A DNA stretch of 64,000 nt from Flavobacteriales bacterium (GTDB taxonomy: Bacteria; Bacteroidota; Bacteroidia; UBA10329). Shown here one piece after another: positions 42,555-50,796 of this stretch (within the stretch, counting starts at the first letter, position 1; each line of letters opens with the position of its first letter). The DNA lies in NCBI GenBank assembly GCA_016124845.1, contig WGMW01000054.1, positions 1 to 64,000 of the forward strand. The letters run 5' to 3'. The notes under the pieces were generated by a model. The model did no database searches, was not told where the DNA came from, and was given only the letters and a program-made list of their open reading frames with translations. The translations under genes were made by a program, and so were the position numbers.

Positions 42555-43559
42555 TCAGAATTTCATTTTGTGAATGGACTGGAAGAACAGAATCTCCTTC
42601 CTGCCGATGTCCGAAAGCTGGTCGGCCAGATCCTGATAGGTAAGGTTGTCTGCGCGGTCCTTACACATGCGTCCACAATCGTAGGCGAAGTTGCGCCATT
42701 GGTCACCGATCTTGGTGATCTCCAAACTCTTCTTGTGCAAGACAGGATTTCCCAATCTGGCAGACGCTTCTTGCAAAAACGCCCCGAACATGAAGCGGAA
42801 ACCCGCACCACCCGTACCTATCTCTTCCTGCATCCGAACGATGTTCCCGAGGTACTTCTTCGCTTCTTCCTTGCCGTATTTCTTCTCGTAGTTGGCAACG
42901 CGCGAAGCCAGAAAGCCAATGGCGCGTCCACCGAAAATCGGCAACGGAATGGTTCCCATATCCTTTGCCGTGTACTTCAATCCTTTGATGAGGGCTTTGT
43001 TCAGATCCACATCTTTCGGAACGTGTGTCGGATAATACATGCGGCCGCTGGTGTTCGGCATTCCTTTGGCAAACCGCGCACGGATCAGCATTCTGCGATC
43101 AATGGTCACAGGCTCTTCCAAAATGGGGTCGGAAATGAGGTAATCATCGCCTTCCTTTCCGTAGACCACCACGTTGTGTGCATTGAAATGGAAGCGGAAT
43201 GCACGTGGCAGATAGGGCAGATAGAACACGCTGGTAAGCATACCAACGGGCAGACCTTGCTCCAGAACTCGGTCAAGTTCAGCCATTGCTTTTTCAGGAT
43301 CAGAAAACTTCTGGCGTTTCATCTCCACACCAGTTCGCTGCGAGAACTTCTTGAAAATATCGCCTGGCATGATGCGGTAGGTGGTCACGGGCAGTCCGTT
43401 CACTTTGATGAACGGCATGTGGCTGAAGAACAGCCCAGAACCGATGCCCAATGCCATCGGTTCCGAAACATCCAGACCGTGGTGACGCATCAAATTGGAA
43501 ATAACGCCCGTCTCGCAATGAGCTGATTGGCGGTGTTTAAAGTCGATTTTTACGTTCAT
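42555..43559 (-). CDS. BtrH-like acyltransferase (BtrH_N plus DUF4872-like)
   Basis: 334 residues. The N-terminal part has the Cys-protease-like nucleophile C15 in SAHCETGVISNLMRHHG and a His in FNAHNVVVYG with SDPI after it, the BtrH_N pattern. The C-terminal helical half (about 175-334) resembles DUF4872. BtrH in butirosin synthesis moves an acyl chain from an ACP to an amine of the scaffold. Here the likely donor is the ACP at 34456. Start ATG 43559 lies after a short repeat. Confidence 0.8.
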   Translation of the reverse strand: MNVKIDFKHRQSAHCETGVISNLMRHHGLDVSEPMALGIGSGLFFSHMPFIKVNGLPVTTYRIMPGDIFKKFSQRTGVEMKRQKFSDPEKAMAELDRVLEQGLPVGMLTSVFYLPYLPRAFRFHFNAHNVVVYGKEGDDYLISDPILEEPVTIDRRMLIRARFAKGMPNTSGRMYYPTHVPKDVDLNKALIKGLKYTAKDMGTIPLPIFGGRAIGFLASRVANYEKKYGKEEAKKYLGNIVRMQEEIGTGGAGFRFMFGAFLQEASARLGNPVLHKKSLEITKIGDQWRNFAYDCGRMCKDRADNLTYQDLADQLSDIGRKEILFFQSIHKMKF

Positions 43560-43571
43560 CCTTGTACTAAA

Positions 43572-43623
43572 GAGTTATTGGTTACTGGTTATTCGGAGAA
43601 TCAGCAACTCAATAACCAATAAC
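43572..43623. repeat. GTTATTGGTTA inverted repeat
   Basis: GAGTTATTGGTTACTGGTTA faces CAACTCAATAACCAATAAC. It fills the gap between the HTH and BtrH-like genes. Confidence 0.7.
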
Positions 43624-44018
43624 TAACATTTCAATAACTCTTCCACCGATATATCGAACACTTCAGCATAGCGCTTCAAGGTCTTGTCATCCAGCGAGTT
43701 GAAGCCCGCAGGCTCCAAATGCTTGCTCACATTCCGCTTCGAAATATCCATGTACTGCGCCAACATGGCCACATCCATGATGTTCTTTTCCATGTGATAG
43801 GCGAGAGGGCTTAGCTCTCCAGCAGCTATCTTCTTCTTGGTTTCCTCAACCTTCTTGTTTATTTCTTCCCAAGCCTGATTGAGCACCACGTTCTCAGGTT
43901 CCCAACCCACGCTGCCAACGGTTCCGTAGTTGCCGTTCTCATCCACGGCATATTTCACCACTTTGAACTTGCCCTCGAAAAGGTTCTCGTCATCCTGTGG
44001 TACTTCGTCCTTTTTCAT
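43623..44018 (-). CDS. Helix-turn-helix protein, possible cluster regulator
   Basis: 131 residues. The C-terminal part VAMLAQYMDISKRNVSKHLE and LKRYAEVFDISVEELL is an XRE-like HTH. The N-terminal ~60 residues (GKFKVVKYAVDENGNYGTVG) form a small separate module. It is first in the minus-strand run that continues with the BtrH-like gene and the exporter, so it may control the cluster. Confidence 0.75.
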   Translation of the reverse strand: MKKDEVPQDDENLFEGKFKVVKYAVDENGNYGTVGSVGWEPENVVLNQAWEEINKKVEETKKKIAAGELSPLAYHMEKNIMDVAMLAQYMDISKRNVSKHLEPAGFNSLDDKTLKRYAEVFDISVEELLKC

Positions 44019-44079
44019 GGTGCGAATTTAACTTCTACAGATTTTACGCTTTAGTGACAGCGTCAACTATTGTAAACAA

Positions 44080-44111
44080 AAAATCCCCACCGAAGTCGGT
44101 GAGGATTTCTA
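44080..44111 (-). terminator. Rho-independent terminator of rplS
   Basis: On the minus strand AATCCTCACCGACTTCGGTG with GGGATT forms a stem followed by TTTTTTG. It lies 19 bp after the rplS stop. Confidence 0.85.
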
Positions 44112-44129
44112 TCTGAAAAGCCTTTCGGC

Positions 44130-44483
44130 TTACTTCATTCGCTTTTCCTTGATACGAGCTTTCTTACCAGTAAGATCGCGTAGGTAGTAAATACGTGCTC
44201 TACGAACAACTCCGTGCTTGTTCACTTCAATGGAGGTCAAGTTTGGGTTGCTGAAAGAGAAGATACGCTCAACACCAACACCTCCAGACATTTTACGGAT
44301 AGTGAAAGTCTCAGTAGCGCCTGTTCCGCTTCTTTGGATGATCACGCCTTGAAAACGCTGTGGACGCGTTTTGTTTCCCTCGCGGATAAGGTATTCAACC
44401 GTTACGGTATCCCCAGCTTTGAATTCTGGGTGCTCCATGCGTGTGCTGTAAGTATCTCGTACGTGATTAAGTATTGCGTCCAT
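44130..44483 (-). CDS. rplS: 50S ribosomal protein L19
   Basis: 117 residues: FKAGDTVTVEYLIREGNKTR, QRFQGVIIQRSGTGATETFT, IRKMSGGVGVERIF and RRARIYYLRDLTGKKARIKE. It lies at the 30S-50S interface of the large subunit. Transcribed alone with its own promoter and terminator; rimM, trmD and rpsP are not adjacent. Confidence 0.97.
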   Translation of the reverse strand: MDAILNHVRDTYSTRMEHPEFKAGDTVTVEYLIREGNKTRPQRFQGVIIQRSGTGATETFTIRKMSGGVGVERIFSFSNPNLTSIEVNKHGVVRRARIYYLRDLTGKKARIKEKRMK

Positions 44484-44515
44484 TTCTTTCGTATTAGCCC
44501 AAAATTTTGGGAGTG

Positions 44516-44545
44516 CAAATGTAGATATTTAGTTTCAAGCTGCAA
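44516..44545 (-). promoter_or_regulatory. Putative rplS promoter
   Basis: On the minus strand TTG (44543-44545), 19 bp spacer, TACATTTG (44516-44523), 32 bp before the start codon. A full match to the Bacteroidota -33/-7 pattern. The rest of the gap to msrB (44546-44773) shows nothing I can support. Confidence 0.65.
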
Positions 44546-44773
44546 GTCGTTGGCTGCAAGAAAAATTGATTAGACTTTAAGGGCCGGTTGTTGAATGGTT
44601 GTTTAGGTGGATTCAAGTTGAGTTCTTACTTGATTGGTCGGGTAAACCAGAAAAATTGCCTCTTGTTTTGAACTTTCCAAATTTGAAATGTTTCAGTTTG
44701 CATAAAGGAACCACATACGATAATCTTCCCTTAGATTCAGATGTTGGGCATTCATATCCAGCGGAAGAACACG

Positions 44774-45154
44774 CTATAACTTTTTAAACTCCAACGAAAC
44801 GGAATTGATGCAGTACCGCATGCCGGTCTTATCGCGCGGACCATCGGGGAACACATGCCCCAAGTGACCACCGCAGTTGGCGCAGAGTACTTCGGTGCGT
44901 ATCATGCCGTGGCTTCGGTCCGTCTTTTCAATTACTGCGCCTTTTTCTGCGGTCTTGTAGAAGGCAGGCCATCCGCAACCGCTATCGTACTTCGAACCGG
45001 AATCGAACAGCTTGGTGCCACATCCGGCACAGTAGTAACTGCCATCTTCAAAATGCAGGTCGTACTTGCCCGTGAAAGGACGCTCAGTTCCTTTTTCTCT
45101 CAGAACATGATACTGCTCTGGCGTGAGCTTTTCTTTCCAGTCTCTTTCGTCCAT
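44774..45154 (-). CDS. msrB: Peptide-methionine (R)-S-oxide reductase
   Basis: 126 residues: [27 protein letters not shown], and the catalytic cysteine in [13 protein letters not shown]. Two CxxC zinc pairs are present (CAGCG, CANCG). It repairs methionine-R-sulfoxide in proteins. No msrA is fused or adjacent. Confidence 0.96.
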   Translation of the reverse strand: MDERDWKEKLTPEQYHVLREKGTERPFTGKYDLHFEDGSYYCAGCGTKLFDSGSKYDSGCGWPAFYKTAEKGAVIEKTDRSHGMIRTEVLCANCGGHLGHVFPDGPRDKTGMRYCINSVSLEFKKL

Positions 45155-45230
45155 AATTCAGAAATTGAGTCGTAATAAGTGAAACCCATCACAGACACGA
45201 AGGTTCACAATTGACAGATGAATCAAAACC

Positions 45231-47639
45231 TTACTGCACCATCAGCTTCGCTCTCGAAAGAACACGTTTCCGGTCCATCACCTGCACGAAATACATACCC
45301 GGACTCAGATCGGCTTTCTGTATGTTGAGCATGGAAGAGGTCACATTTCCGTAATTGCGAACCAGTTGTCCGGAAGGTGCTACCAATTGCACTGATATGT
45401 TCGTGTTGAAGCGATTTTCGATCTTCAGCGTAGTGCTTTCCTGCATGGGGTTCGGATACAGACTGAGCCCAATGCCACCATCTACCAGTTCATCCACACC
45501 CGTGTGGACCAATAGGCAGGTATTGAATGGATCCACCTGTGTCAAAGTCTCCTCATAATATTGGTTCACTACAGATTTGATGTGCGAGATACAGACAAGT
45601 GTGTCGGTAAGCGAGAAGTAATGAATTCTGCACAAAGGAGTAGCGTTCTGATACTTTGGGACCAATGAATCCTGGTAGCTTATGCCGATCACTTCGCGGC
45701 CTCCCAAACTCCATTGCGGTGCTATCGGGTAAGCATTGGGATCCACGAGATTCTCCACGCTTTCAATGGTCAATCCCGACATCTCGAACTGGTACGCGAC
45801 CACAAAGTTGTTGGGGTTCTTGATGTAGATGTCGATGTACTGTTGGTTATAGTCCACATTTCCGATACTGAATTCCACCGTGTCGTAGATATTCAGCGTC
45901 CCGTAAGGAAAATGGCAGTGATTGTGGTTGGAACCTGTGTTCTGACCATCAATGGTCAATGAGCAGTCCACCAATAGCGAAGCATCATATACATCGATCT
46001 CGCCATCTGCGTTCAGGTCGTTGCAATTGGTGGCAGTTATATCATGGGCCAAAATGCTGCTCACATACGTGTGCGCATCTACAAGGTCCTGCTGACTGTC
46101 CGTGTTCAGGTCGCCACGAAGTGCAGGGCCACCACACAGCCCGTTACAGTCGGGTTGGGCGTTTCCATATATCTGCCCAAAGCAATCGACATACGGTTGG
46201 CAATCAGGCAGTTGGTTCACAAACAGGTTACCGCTTGCATCGCGACCAATATAGATGCACAGTTGCGCCCAGTTGTTCATGTGGCTGGTCTCGTAGTGTC
46301 CGAGTGCATCGGGCGAATTGTCCCAGTTGCAAGTGTTCACAAACGTGTAAAGACCCGTGTCGATGTCGGTTACATCTATCCATTGGCAGGAAAGTCCGGA
46401 GGAATAAATATCACCGCAACCGGCAGAGATGCCCATGGTGCTACAGCCATACTGAGCCGTTCCGCCCCCGCTGCACTCAAGATCCATTACGCAGAAACCG
46501 TTTTTAAAACCGATGGGGATGAGATTGCCCTGCGTGTCGTACAGTTTGTATTCGGCATAGCCGCGATAATGCACGTGATTGTGGCAGTTCTGAAAGTCGA
46601 ACTGATCGGGATTGGCACTTGGATTTCCGATATAGTAGTCAAGATTTCCGATGTTTTTGATGTGCGTGGAGAATCGGATGATGTCACGTGTTCCGTAACC
46701 GTTCATGCAGCCTTCGGCCACCGAACAATCGTTGGCAGGTACATTATATTGATCCACATAGAGCGAATTGGCCAATGCGGCCGAATCGACCGTAAGGTCG
46801 GGACCATCCGGACACAACGGATCGCCCGGGTAGATGCAGTTGTTGTCGTTCACCGTGGCCAAGGGATTGTAGTTACAGGCATTCGGATCCATGCAACCAA
46901 CGATAGGACCGTTGTACGACAGCGACCAATTGATATCTCCCGTACAATCTCCGTTGTTGCTTCCAATCCGTATCCAGTATTGCACACCTGCCTCAAGCAA
47001 TGCAGAACCGATCATGGCCTGTGGCGCACATCCACCTTGGTCGTTGTCGTAATAGATGGTGCCAATGTTGTCCTCGCCCCAGATCAGGCCATTGCAATGG
47101 TCATAGATCCAAAGCTTTGTATTACAGCCGTTATTGCAGGTTTCAACCGCATACGTTCCATTCTGTGCAGGAGTAAACGAATACCACGTGTTGTTTGATG
47201 GAGCAACATACGTGCCTTCTGTAACCACCAGCGGATCGCTGCAATCGGAACCGGGAGGACAGTTGAAAAGGGTGAATGCCTGGCTGCTGAAATTACCACC
47301 TGTCAGCACTTGGCTGCCATCCACAAAAACGGTGTAACTGCCATTTCCATAACCACAGCAGATACCATCACCGAACGCATCATGTATCTCAAACCGCATG
47401 CACTCCGATTCTGGAACGCAAATAGTATCGCCATACCAAGTAGTATCGGCATACGCACCATTCTGTCCACCCATGGTCAGCGTATCGCCATTATGATCCA
47501 GAAGGATCCAGTCCGTCTCATATCCGTAACTATCCGTAAGAATTTGAATGGCAATTTCCGATTGCCCCGTTGGACATTGGGCCAATATGGCGGTTGTACT
47601 CAGAAGAAATGCAATGAAGGCAAGTAATTGTCTTTTCAT
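45231..47639 (-). CDS. Secreted lysyl-oxidase-like protein with dockerin-like repeats and T9SS sorting domain
   Basis: 802 residues from ATG 47639. Signal peptide 1-21. Residues ~22-130 are a Cys-containing beta domain (FGDGICCGYGNGSY), also found in the protease at 62178. Residues ~135-245 resemble a pre-peptidase domain. GCMDPNACNYNPLATVNDNN follows. Residues ~285-450 match lysyl oxidase: copper motif CHNHVHYRGYAEYKLYD (H353, H355, H357), GFKNGFC with K379, CGDIY with Y412, and CQWIDVTDIDTGLY. K and Y are the residues that form the quinone cofactor in animal enzymes. Two dockerin/EF-hand-like loops (DLNTDSQQDLVD, DLNADGEIDVYD) and a type A sorting domain end the protein. Probable copper amine oxidase acting on peptidyl lysine outside the cell. 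Confidence 0.85.
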   Translation of the reverse strand: MKRQLLAFIAFLLSTTAILAQCPTGQSEIAIQILTDSYGYETDWILLDHNGDTLTMGGQNGAYADTTWYGDTICVPESECMRFEIHDAFGDGICCGYGNGSYTVFVDGSQVLTGGNFSSQAFTLFNCPPGSDCSDPLVVTEGTYVAPSNNTWYSFTPAQNGTYAVETCNNGCNTKLWIYDHCNGLIWGEDNIGTIYYDNDQGGCAPQAMIGSALLEAGVQYWIRIGSNNGDCTGDINWSLSYNGPIVGCMDPNACNYNPLATVNDNNCIYPGDPLCPDGPDLTVDSAALANSLYVDQYNVPANDCSVAEGCMNGYGTRDIIRFSTHIKNIGNLDYYIGNPSANPDQFDFQNCHNHVHYRGYAEYKLYDTQGNLIPIGFKNGFCVMDLECSGGGTAQYGCSTMGISAGCGDIYSSGLSCQWIDVTDIDTGLYTFVNTCNWDNSPDALGHYETSHMNNWAQLCIYIGRDASGNLFVNQLPDCQPYVDCFGQIYGNAQPDCNGLCGGPALRGDLNTDSQQDLVDAHTYVSSILAHDITATNCNDLNADGEIDVYDASLLVDCSLTIDGQNTGSNHNHCHFPYGTLNIYDTVEFSIGNVDYNQQYIDIYIKNPNNFVVAYQFEMSGLTIESVENLVDPNAYPIAPQWSLGGREVIGISYQDSLVPKYQNATPLCRIHYFSLTDTLVCISHIKSVVNQYYEETLTQVDPFNTCLLVHTGVDELVDGGIGLSLYPNPMQESTTLKIENRFNTNISVQLVAPSGQLVRNYGNVTSSMLNIQKADLSPGMYFVQVMDRKRVLSRAKLMVQ

Positions 47640-47894
47640 GGTTTGAGGTTCTTTCGGCAAAGCTACAACACATGGCTGTTTTGCGTGATTGCTTTTGCCA
47701 GCGGTCTTACGCGTTCAGAACGCGGATCTCACAAAGTGGTTGCTGAGTTTATGGAAGGAATGAACAGCCCATTTAAAGGAATGAATGCGCATAATTGTTG
47801 CATAAATGACAATAATGTTTCGATGAAAGGGAATTTCAACCCGACAAAACACTACTTTTAGTAGACGAAACCGTTTTCCAAAGAATAATGGAAC

Positions 47895-48317
47895 ATGTAC
47901 ACCACAGAACCTCACACCTCTAAGTACATCTTGAAAAAAGTGACAACCCCCACCGCGCTTATTCTGATTGATGGAGATGTTGTAAAAACCTATTTGCATG
48001 CCGATGTCGAGTTCACCGAAGAGTCTTCGGAAGAGAACATTGCCGCCATTTGGAATGACATCAAAGACAAGAAGATCTTCAATCTACTGGTCCCAGATGC
48101 TTCAACCCAAATAACGGTTGACGTGCGTACCTACGAGAATGTCGGACTGGAAAGGATAAAGCGGGCAGAGGCCATTGTGATCAAATCGTTGGCGCACCGA
48201 CTTTTGGCCAAGTTCTACCTGAAGCCACGCAAAGAGCGCTACCCGACCAAGGTGTTTGACAATGAAGCGAAAGCCTTGGAATGGTTTGATTCCATTCGGC
48301 AAACGGAGGAAAGTTGA
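47895..48317 (+). CDS. STAS/SEC14-like protein of unknown function
   Basis: 140 residues from ATG 47895. Alternating strands and helices (TALILIDGDVVKTYLHADVE, ERIKRAEAIVIKSLAHRLL, FDNEAKALEWFDSI) as in SpoIIAA-like STAS proteins of Bacteroidota. No phosphorylatable Ser motif was located. The 255-bp gap before it contains only a -7-like CAAAGCTA (47658-47665, minus strand) for the lysyl-oxidase-like gene. Confidence 0.7.
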   Translation: MYTTEPHTSKYILKKVTTPTALILIDGDVVKTYLHADVEFTEESSEENIAAIWNDIKDKKIFNLLVPDASTQITVDVRTYENVGLERIKRAEAIVIKSLAHRLLAKFYLKPRKERYPTKVFDNEAKALEWFDSIRQTEES

Positions 48318-49403
48318 TCACATCGGTTTCTTGATATTGTCAGATGTGTCGATGCCTGACAGTACCTCTATCTTGATGCCATCTGAAAGTCCGAGTTTTA
48401 CCAAACGCTTTTCAAATACCTGAGGCGAAGTTTCAACCTCAACAAATGTTGAGTCGGGATGCTTGCCCAAGATGAGCAATGCCTCTGGAATGGCCAGCAC
48501 GCTATCGCGTCTTTCAAGCACAATGTCTGCGTTGGCACTGTAGCCCGAACGGACAAAAACATCTTTCTGCAGTTTGACCATTGCCTTGATCTTGAATTGA
48601 ATGGCCCCATTCTCTTCCACTCCCTTTGGCGAAATATGGTCGAGCGTGGCGTGGAACGTGTGGCCTTCCAACGCACCGATAGTGATGAGCAGATCCATGC
48701 CTTCTTTGATCTTGCCCACCTCGCTTTCATCCACTTTGCCTTCAAATTCCATTTCGCCCATATCGGCAATGCTGGCAATGGTGGTTCCTTCGTTGAAGTT
48801 GTTGCTCTCAATGACCGAGCTTCCTTCCTTCACGGGCACTTCCAGTACCATTCCTGTTGCGGTGGAACGGATGATAGTGTTCGAACTTCCGCTTTCGGCC
48901 TTCAACGCACCTTCCTGTATCAGTTGAAGATTGTTCTCTGCAGCCACCAATTCCTGCTTGGCGTTCATCAAGGCGTTTACAATGGGTTGGAACTCAGCTT
49001 GCGCTATCACGCCCTGTTCGACCAACGGTTTCTGTCGGTTGAAGTTCTGCTGCGCATTCTCCACAGCTATTTCCGCCATTTGCACGCGGTTCTTGGCGTT
49101 GTTCAAACTCACCATATCGGGCACGATCTTCACCTTGGCAATGGCATCACCATCTTTCACCATCTGGCCCTCTTCCACAAAAACCTTTTCCACAATGCCA
49201 GAAACGCGGGGTTTGATGGCCACTTCCTTTTTGGGAGAAATGCTTCCCGTGGCAACGGTCTTTTTGATGATGTCCGTTCGGAAGGCTTTGGCGGTTTCAA
49301 ATACCACAGGCGGTTCCTGCGATTTCTCGTACAGATGCCAGAGCGTATATCCGAATCCTCCCAGTATCACGATCACGATCAGTATTCTCACAAATGATTT
49401 CAT
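48318..49403 (-). CDS. Periplasmic adaptor of a MacAB-type exporter (HlyD/MacA family)
   Basis: 361 residues. One N-terminal span (3-20), barrel-sandwich part KKEVAIKPRVSGIVEKVFVE, a helical hairpin (~95-165), then IIRSTATGMVLEVPVKEG and beta-barrel parts. It links the inner-membrane ABC transporter with an outer membrane channel. It is last in the run ATPase, permease, permease, adaptor. No TolC-like gene is in the window. Confidence 0.92.
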   Translation of the reverse strand: MKSFVRILIVIVILGGFGYTLWHLYEKSQEPPVVFETAKAFRTDIIKKTVATGSISPKKEVAIKPRVSGIVEKVFVEEGQMVKDGDAIAKVKIVPDMVSLNNAKNRVQMAEIAVENAQQNFNRQKPLVEQGVIAQAEFQPIVNALMNAKQELVAAENNLQLIQEGALKAESGSSNTIIRSTATGMVLEVPVKEGSSVIESNNFNEGTTIASIADMGEMEFEGKVDESEVGKIKEGMDLLITIGALEGHTFHATLDHISPKGVEENGAIQFKIKAMVKLQKDVFVRSGYSANADIVLERRDSVLAIPEALLILGKHPDSTFVEVETSPQVFEKRLVKLGLSDGIKIEVLSGIDTSDNIKKPM

Positions 49404-49439
49404 ATAGCTAAGTTCAAGGTTGAATGTTCAGGTCTTTTT

Positions 49440-49537
49440 GATGTGAATTGCGAATGCGTTCGAACAGGACGAATTACGAATGTGACGCGATCTGCGGCCG
49501 CCATTCGGATATTCGTATTTATTCGTAGTTCGTAACC
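49440..49537. repeat. TTCGTAATTCGTA-type interspersed repeat
   Basis: GTGAATTGCGAATGCGTTCG, GACGAATTACGAATGTGACG and TATTCGTATTTATTCGTAGT with TCGTAACCC fill the gap between the adaptor and permease genes. Same family as 26627-26738 and 38519-38617. Confidence 0.8.
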
Positions 49538-49539
49538 CA

Positions 49540-50796
49540 TTAATTTTCAGTTCTCAATGCTTCCACGGGTTTTATCTCCAAGGCTCGATAGGCGGGAATG
49601 AACCCTGCCAAACAGCCAGCGAACACAAGTACACCAAGTGCCGCCATGATCACATTGAAATCCACCTGGGGGTTATCAAAGTACTCATGTTCTATCAGCG
49701 GCCCGGCATATTCCACGGTCCAAACGCCAAGCACAATGCCAATGTATCCTGCCAAGGAAGTAAGCACCAATGCTTCGAGCAATATCTGGCTGATGATGCT
49801 GAGCGGGCTGGCACCGATGGCGCGCCTGATGCCGATCTCTTTGGTGCGTTCCTTTACCACGATAAGCATGATATTGGAAACCCCGATAACGCCTGCCACC
49901 AAGGTCAGCGTTCCTACGAACCACGTGAGGAAGGAGATGCCTGTGAAGATGTTCGCGTAGCGTTGGAATTCCTCCTCATTGTTGTTGGTGCCGAAGGCAA
50001 ACGGGTCATCTGGATGCACGTGATGGCGTTCCTTTAGAACCTTTAGAATTTTGGCCTCCATATCCGCAACCGAAACGCCATCGATGGGCATGAAACCATA
50101 ATAGCTCACCCAATTTCCGTAATTGAACGCCTGCTGAAATGAACTCAACGGAATAAAGATGCTCTGTGCGTCATCCTCCGCCTCGCGCCCTGCTTTCAGC
50201 GAACGGAACGTGCCGACCACGGTAAAATACACGCCATTGATGCGAACATTGCTGCCGATCACTTCCTCACCTTCATCATAAAGATCGTTCACCACTTTGG
50301 AGCCGATGACCGCAACTTTCCGTTTCTGATCCACATCCAAGCGGTTCAGCAATCGGCCTTGGTCCGGATCGAACGGTTGGATCTCTATCACTTCGGGATA
50401 ATCGCCTTTTATGCCATAAGCCCCTGTGTGAACCCCACGGGTCACATTGGCCGATCCGCGCCAGCCGCCAACTTCATTCCGTGGTGCGATCACTTTTACT
50501 TCCGGCACAAGGTCCTGAATGGCCTTTGTGTCCTCATTGCTCATGTGGAACCAGCGTCCAGCAGGCAATCCTTTGTATGGCATGGTGGTGCGTTGGGTCC
50601 AGAGGTAAAGCGAGTTGGTGGCAAAGCCTTGGAACTCTTTCATGGCTCCATTGTACAGCCCCGAACCTGCGCCCAGCATCACCACAATGATGAACATGCC
50701 CCAGACCACCCCGAATGCCGTGAGCATGGTGCGCAGTCGATTGGCACCCAAGGTGTCAAACACTTCCCGCCATCTGTCAAGGTCAAATAGGCTCAT
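49540..50796 (-). CDS. MacB-type ABC permease, second subunit
   Basis: 418 residues. N-terminal span (LRTMLTAFGVVWGMFIIVVM), large periplasmic MacB core domain (~50-275), then three spans with IGVSNIMLIVVKERTKEIGI and RRAIGAS, the FtsX-like motif. Its start overlaps the stop of the first permease by 4 bp. Together with it a heterodimer is likely. Transfers a substrate from the periplasm by mechanical coupling rather than across the inner membrane. Confidence 0.93.
   Translation of the reverse strand: MSLFDLDRWREVFDTLGANRLRTMLTAFGVVWGMFIIVVMLGAGSGLYNGAMKEFQGFATNSLYLWTQRTTMPYKGLPAGRWFHMSNEDTKAIQDLVPEVKVIAPRNEVGGWRGSANVTRGVHTGAYGIKGDYPEVIEIQPFDPDQGRLLNRLDVDQKRKVAVIGSKVVNDLYDEGEEVIGSNVRINGVYFTVVGTFRSLKAGREAEDDAQSIFIPLSSFQQAFNYGNWVSYYGFMPIDGVSVADMEAKILKVLKERHHVHPDDPFAFGTNNNEEEFQRYANIFTGISFLTWFVGTLTLVAGVIGVSNIMLIVVKERTKEIGIRRAIGASPLSIISQILLEALVLTSLAGYIGIVLGVWTVEYAGPLIEHEYFDNPQVDFNVIMAALGVLVFAGCLAGFIPAYRALEIKPVEALRTEN

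Noticed and set aside
42537-43526. Plus-strand frame of 329 codons
   Set aside because: Antisense to the BtrH-like gene; no motif.
34456-44018. Flexirubin or aryl polyene cluster
   Set aside because: ACP and ketosynthases fit, but the marker genes (ammonia lyase, DarA/DarB, LolA-like carrier, dehydratase and reductase set) are absent from the window.
44599-44787. Small plus-strand frame upstream of msrB
   Set aside because: 62 residues without motif, overlapping the msrB end in antisense. No promoter seen.
46044-47198. Plus-strand frame of 384 codons
   Set aside because: Antisense to the lysyl-oxidase-like gene. Its composition is odd and it has no recognisable motif.
48459-49397. Plus-strand frame of 312 codons
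   Set aside because: Antisense to the MacA-like adaptor, which fits its operon and family.
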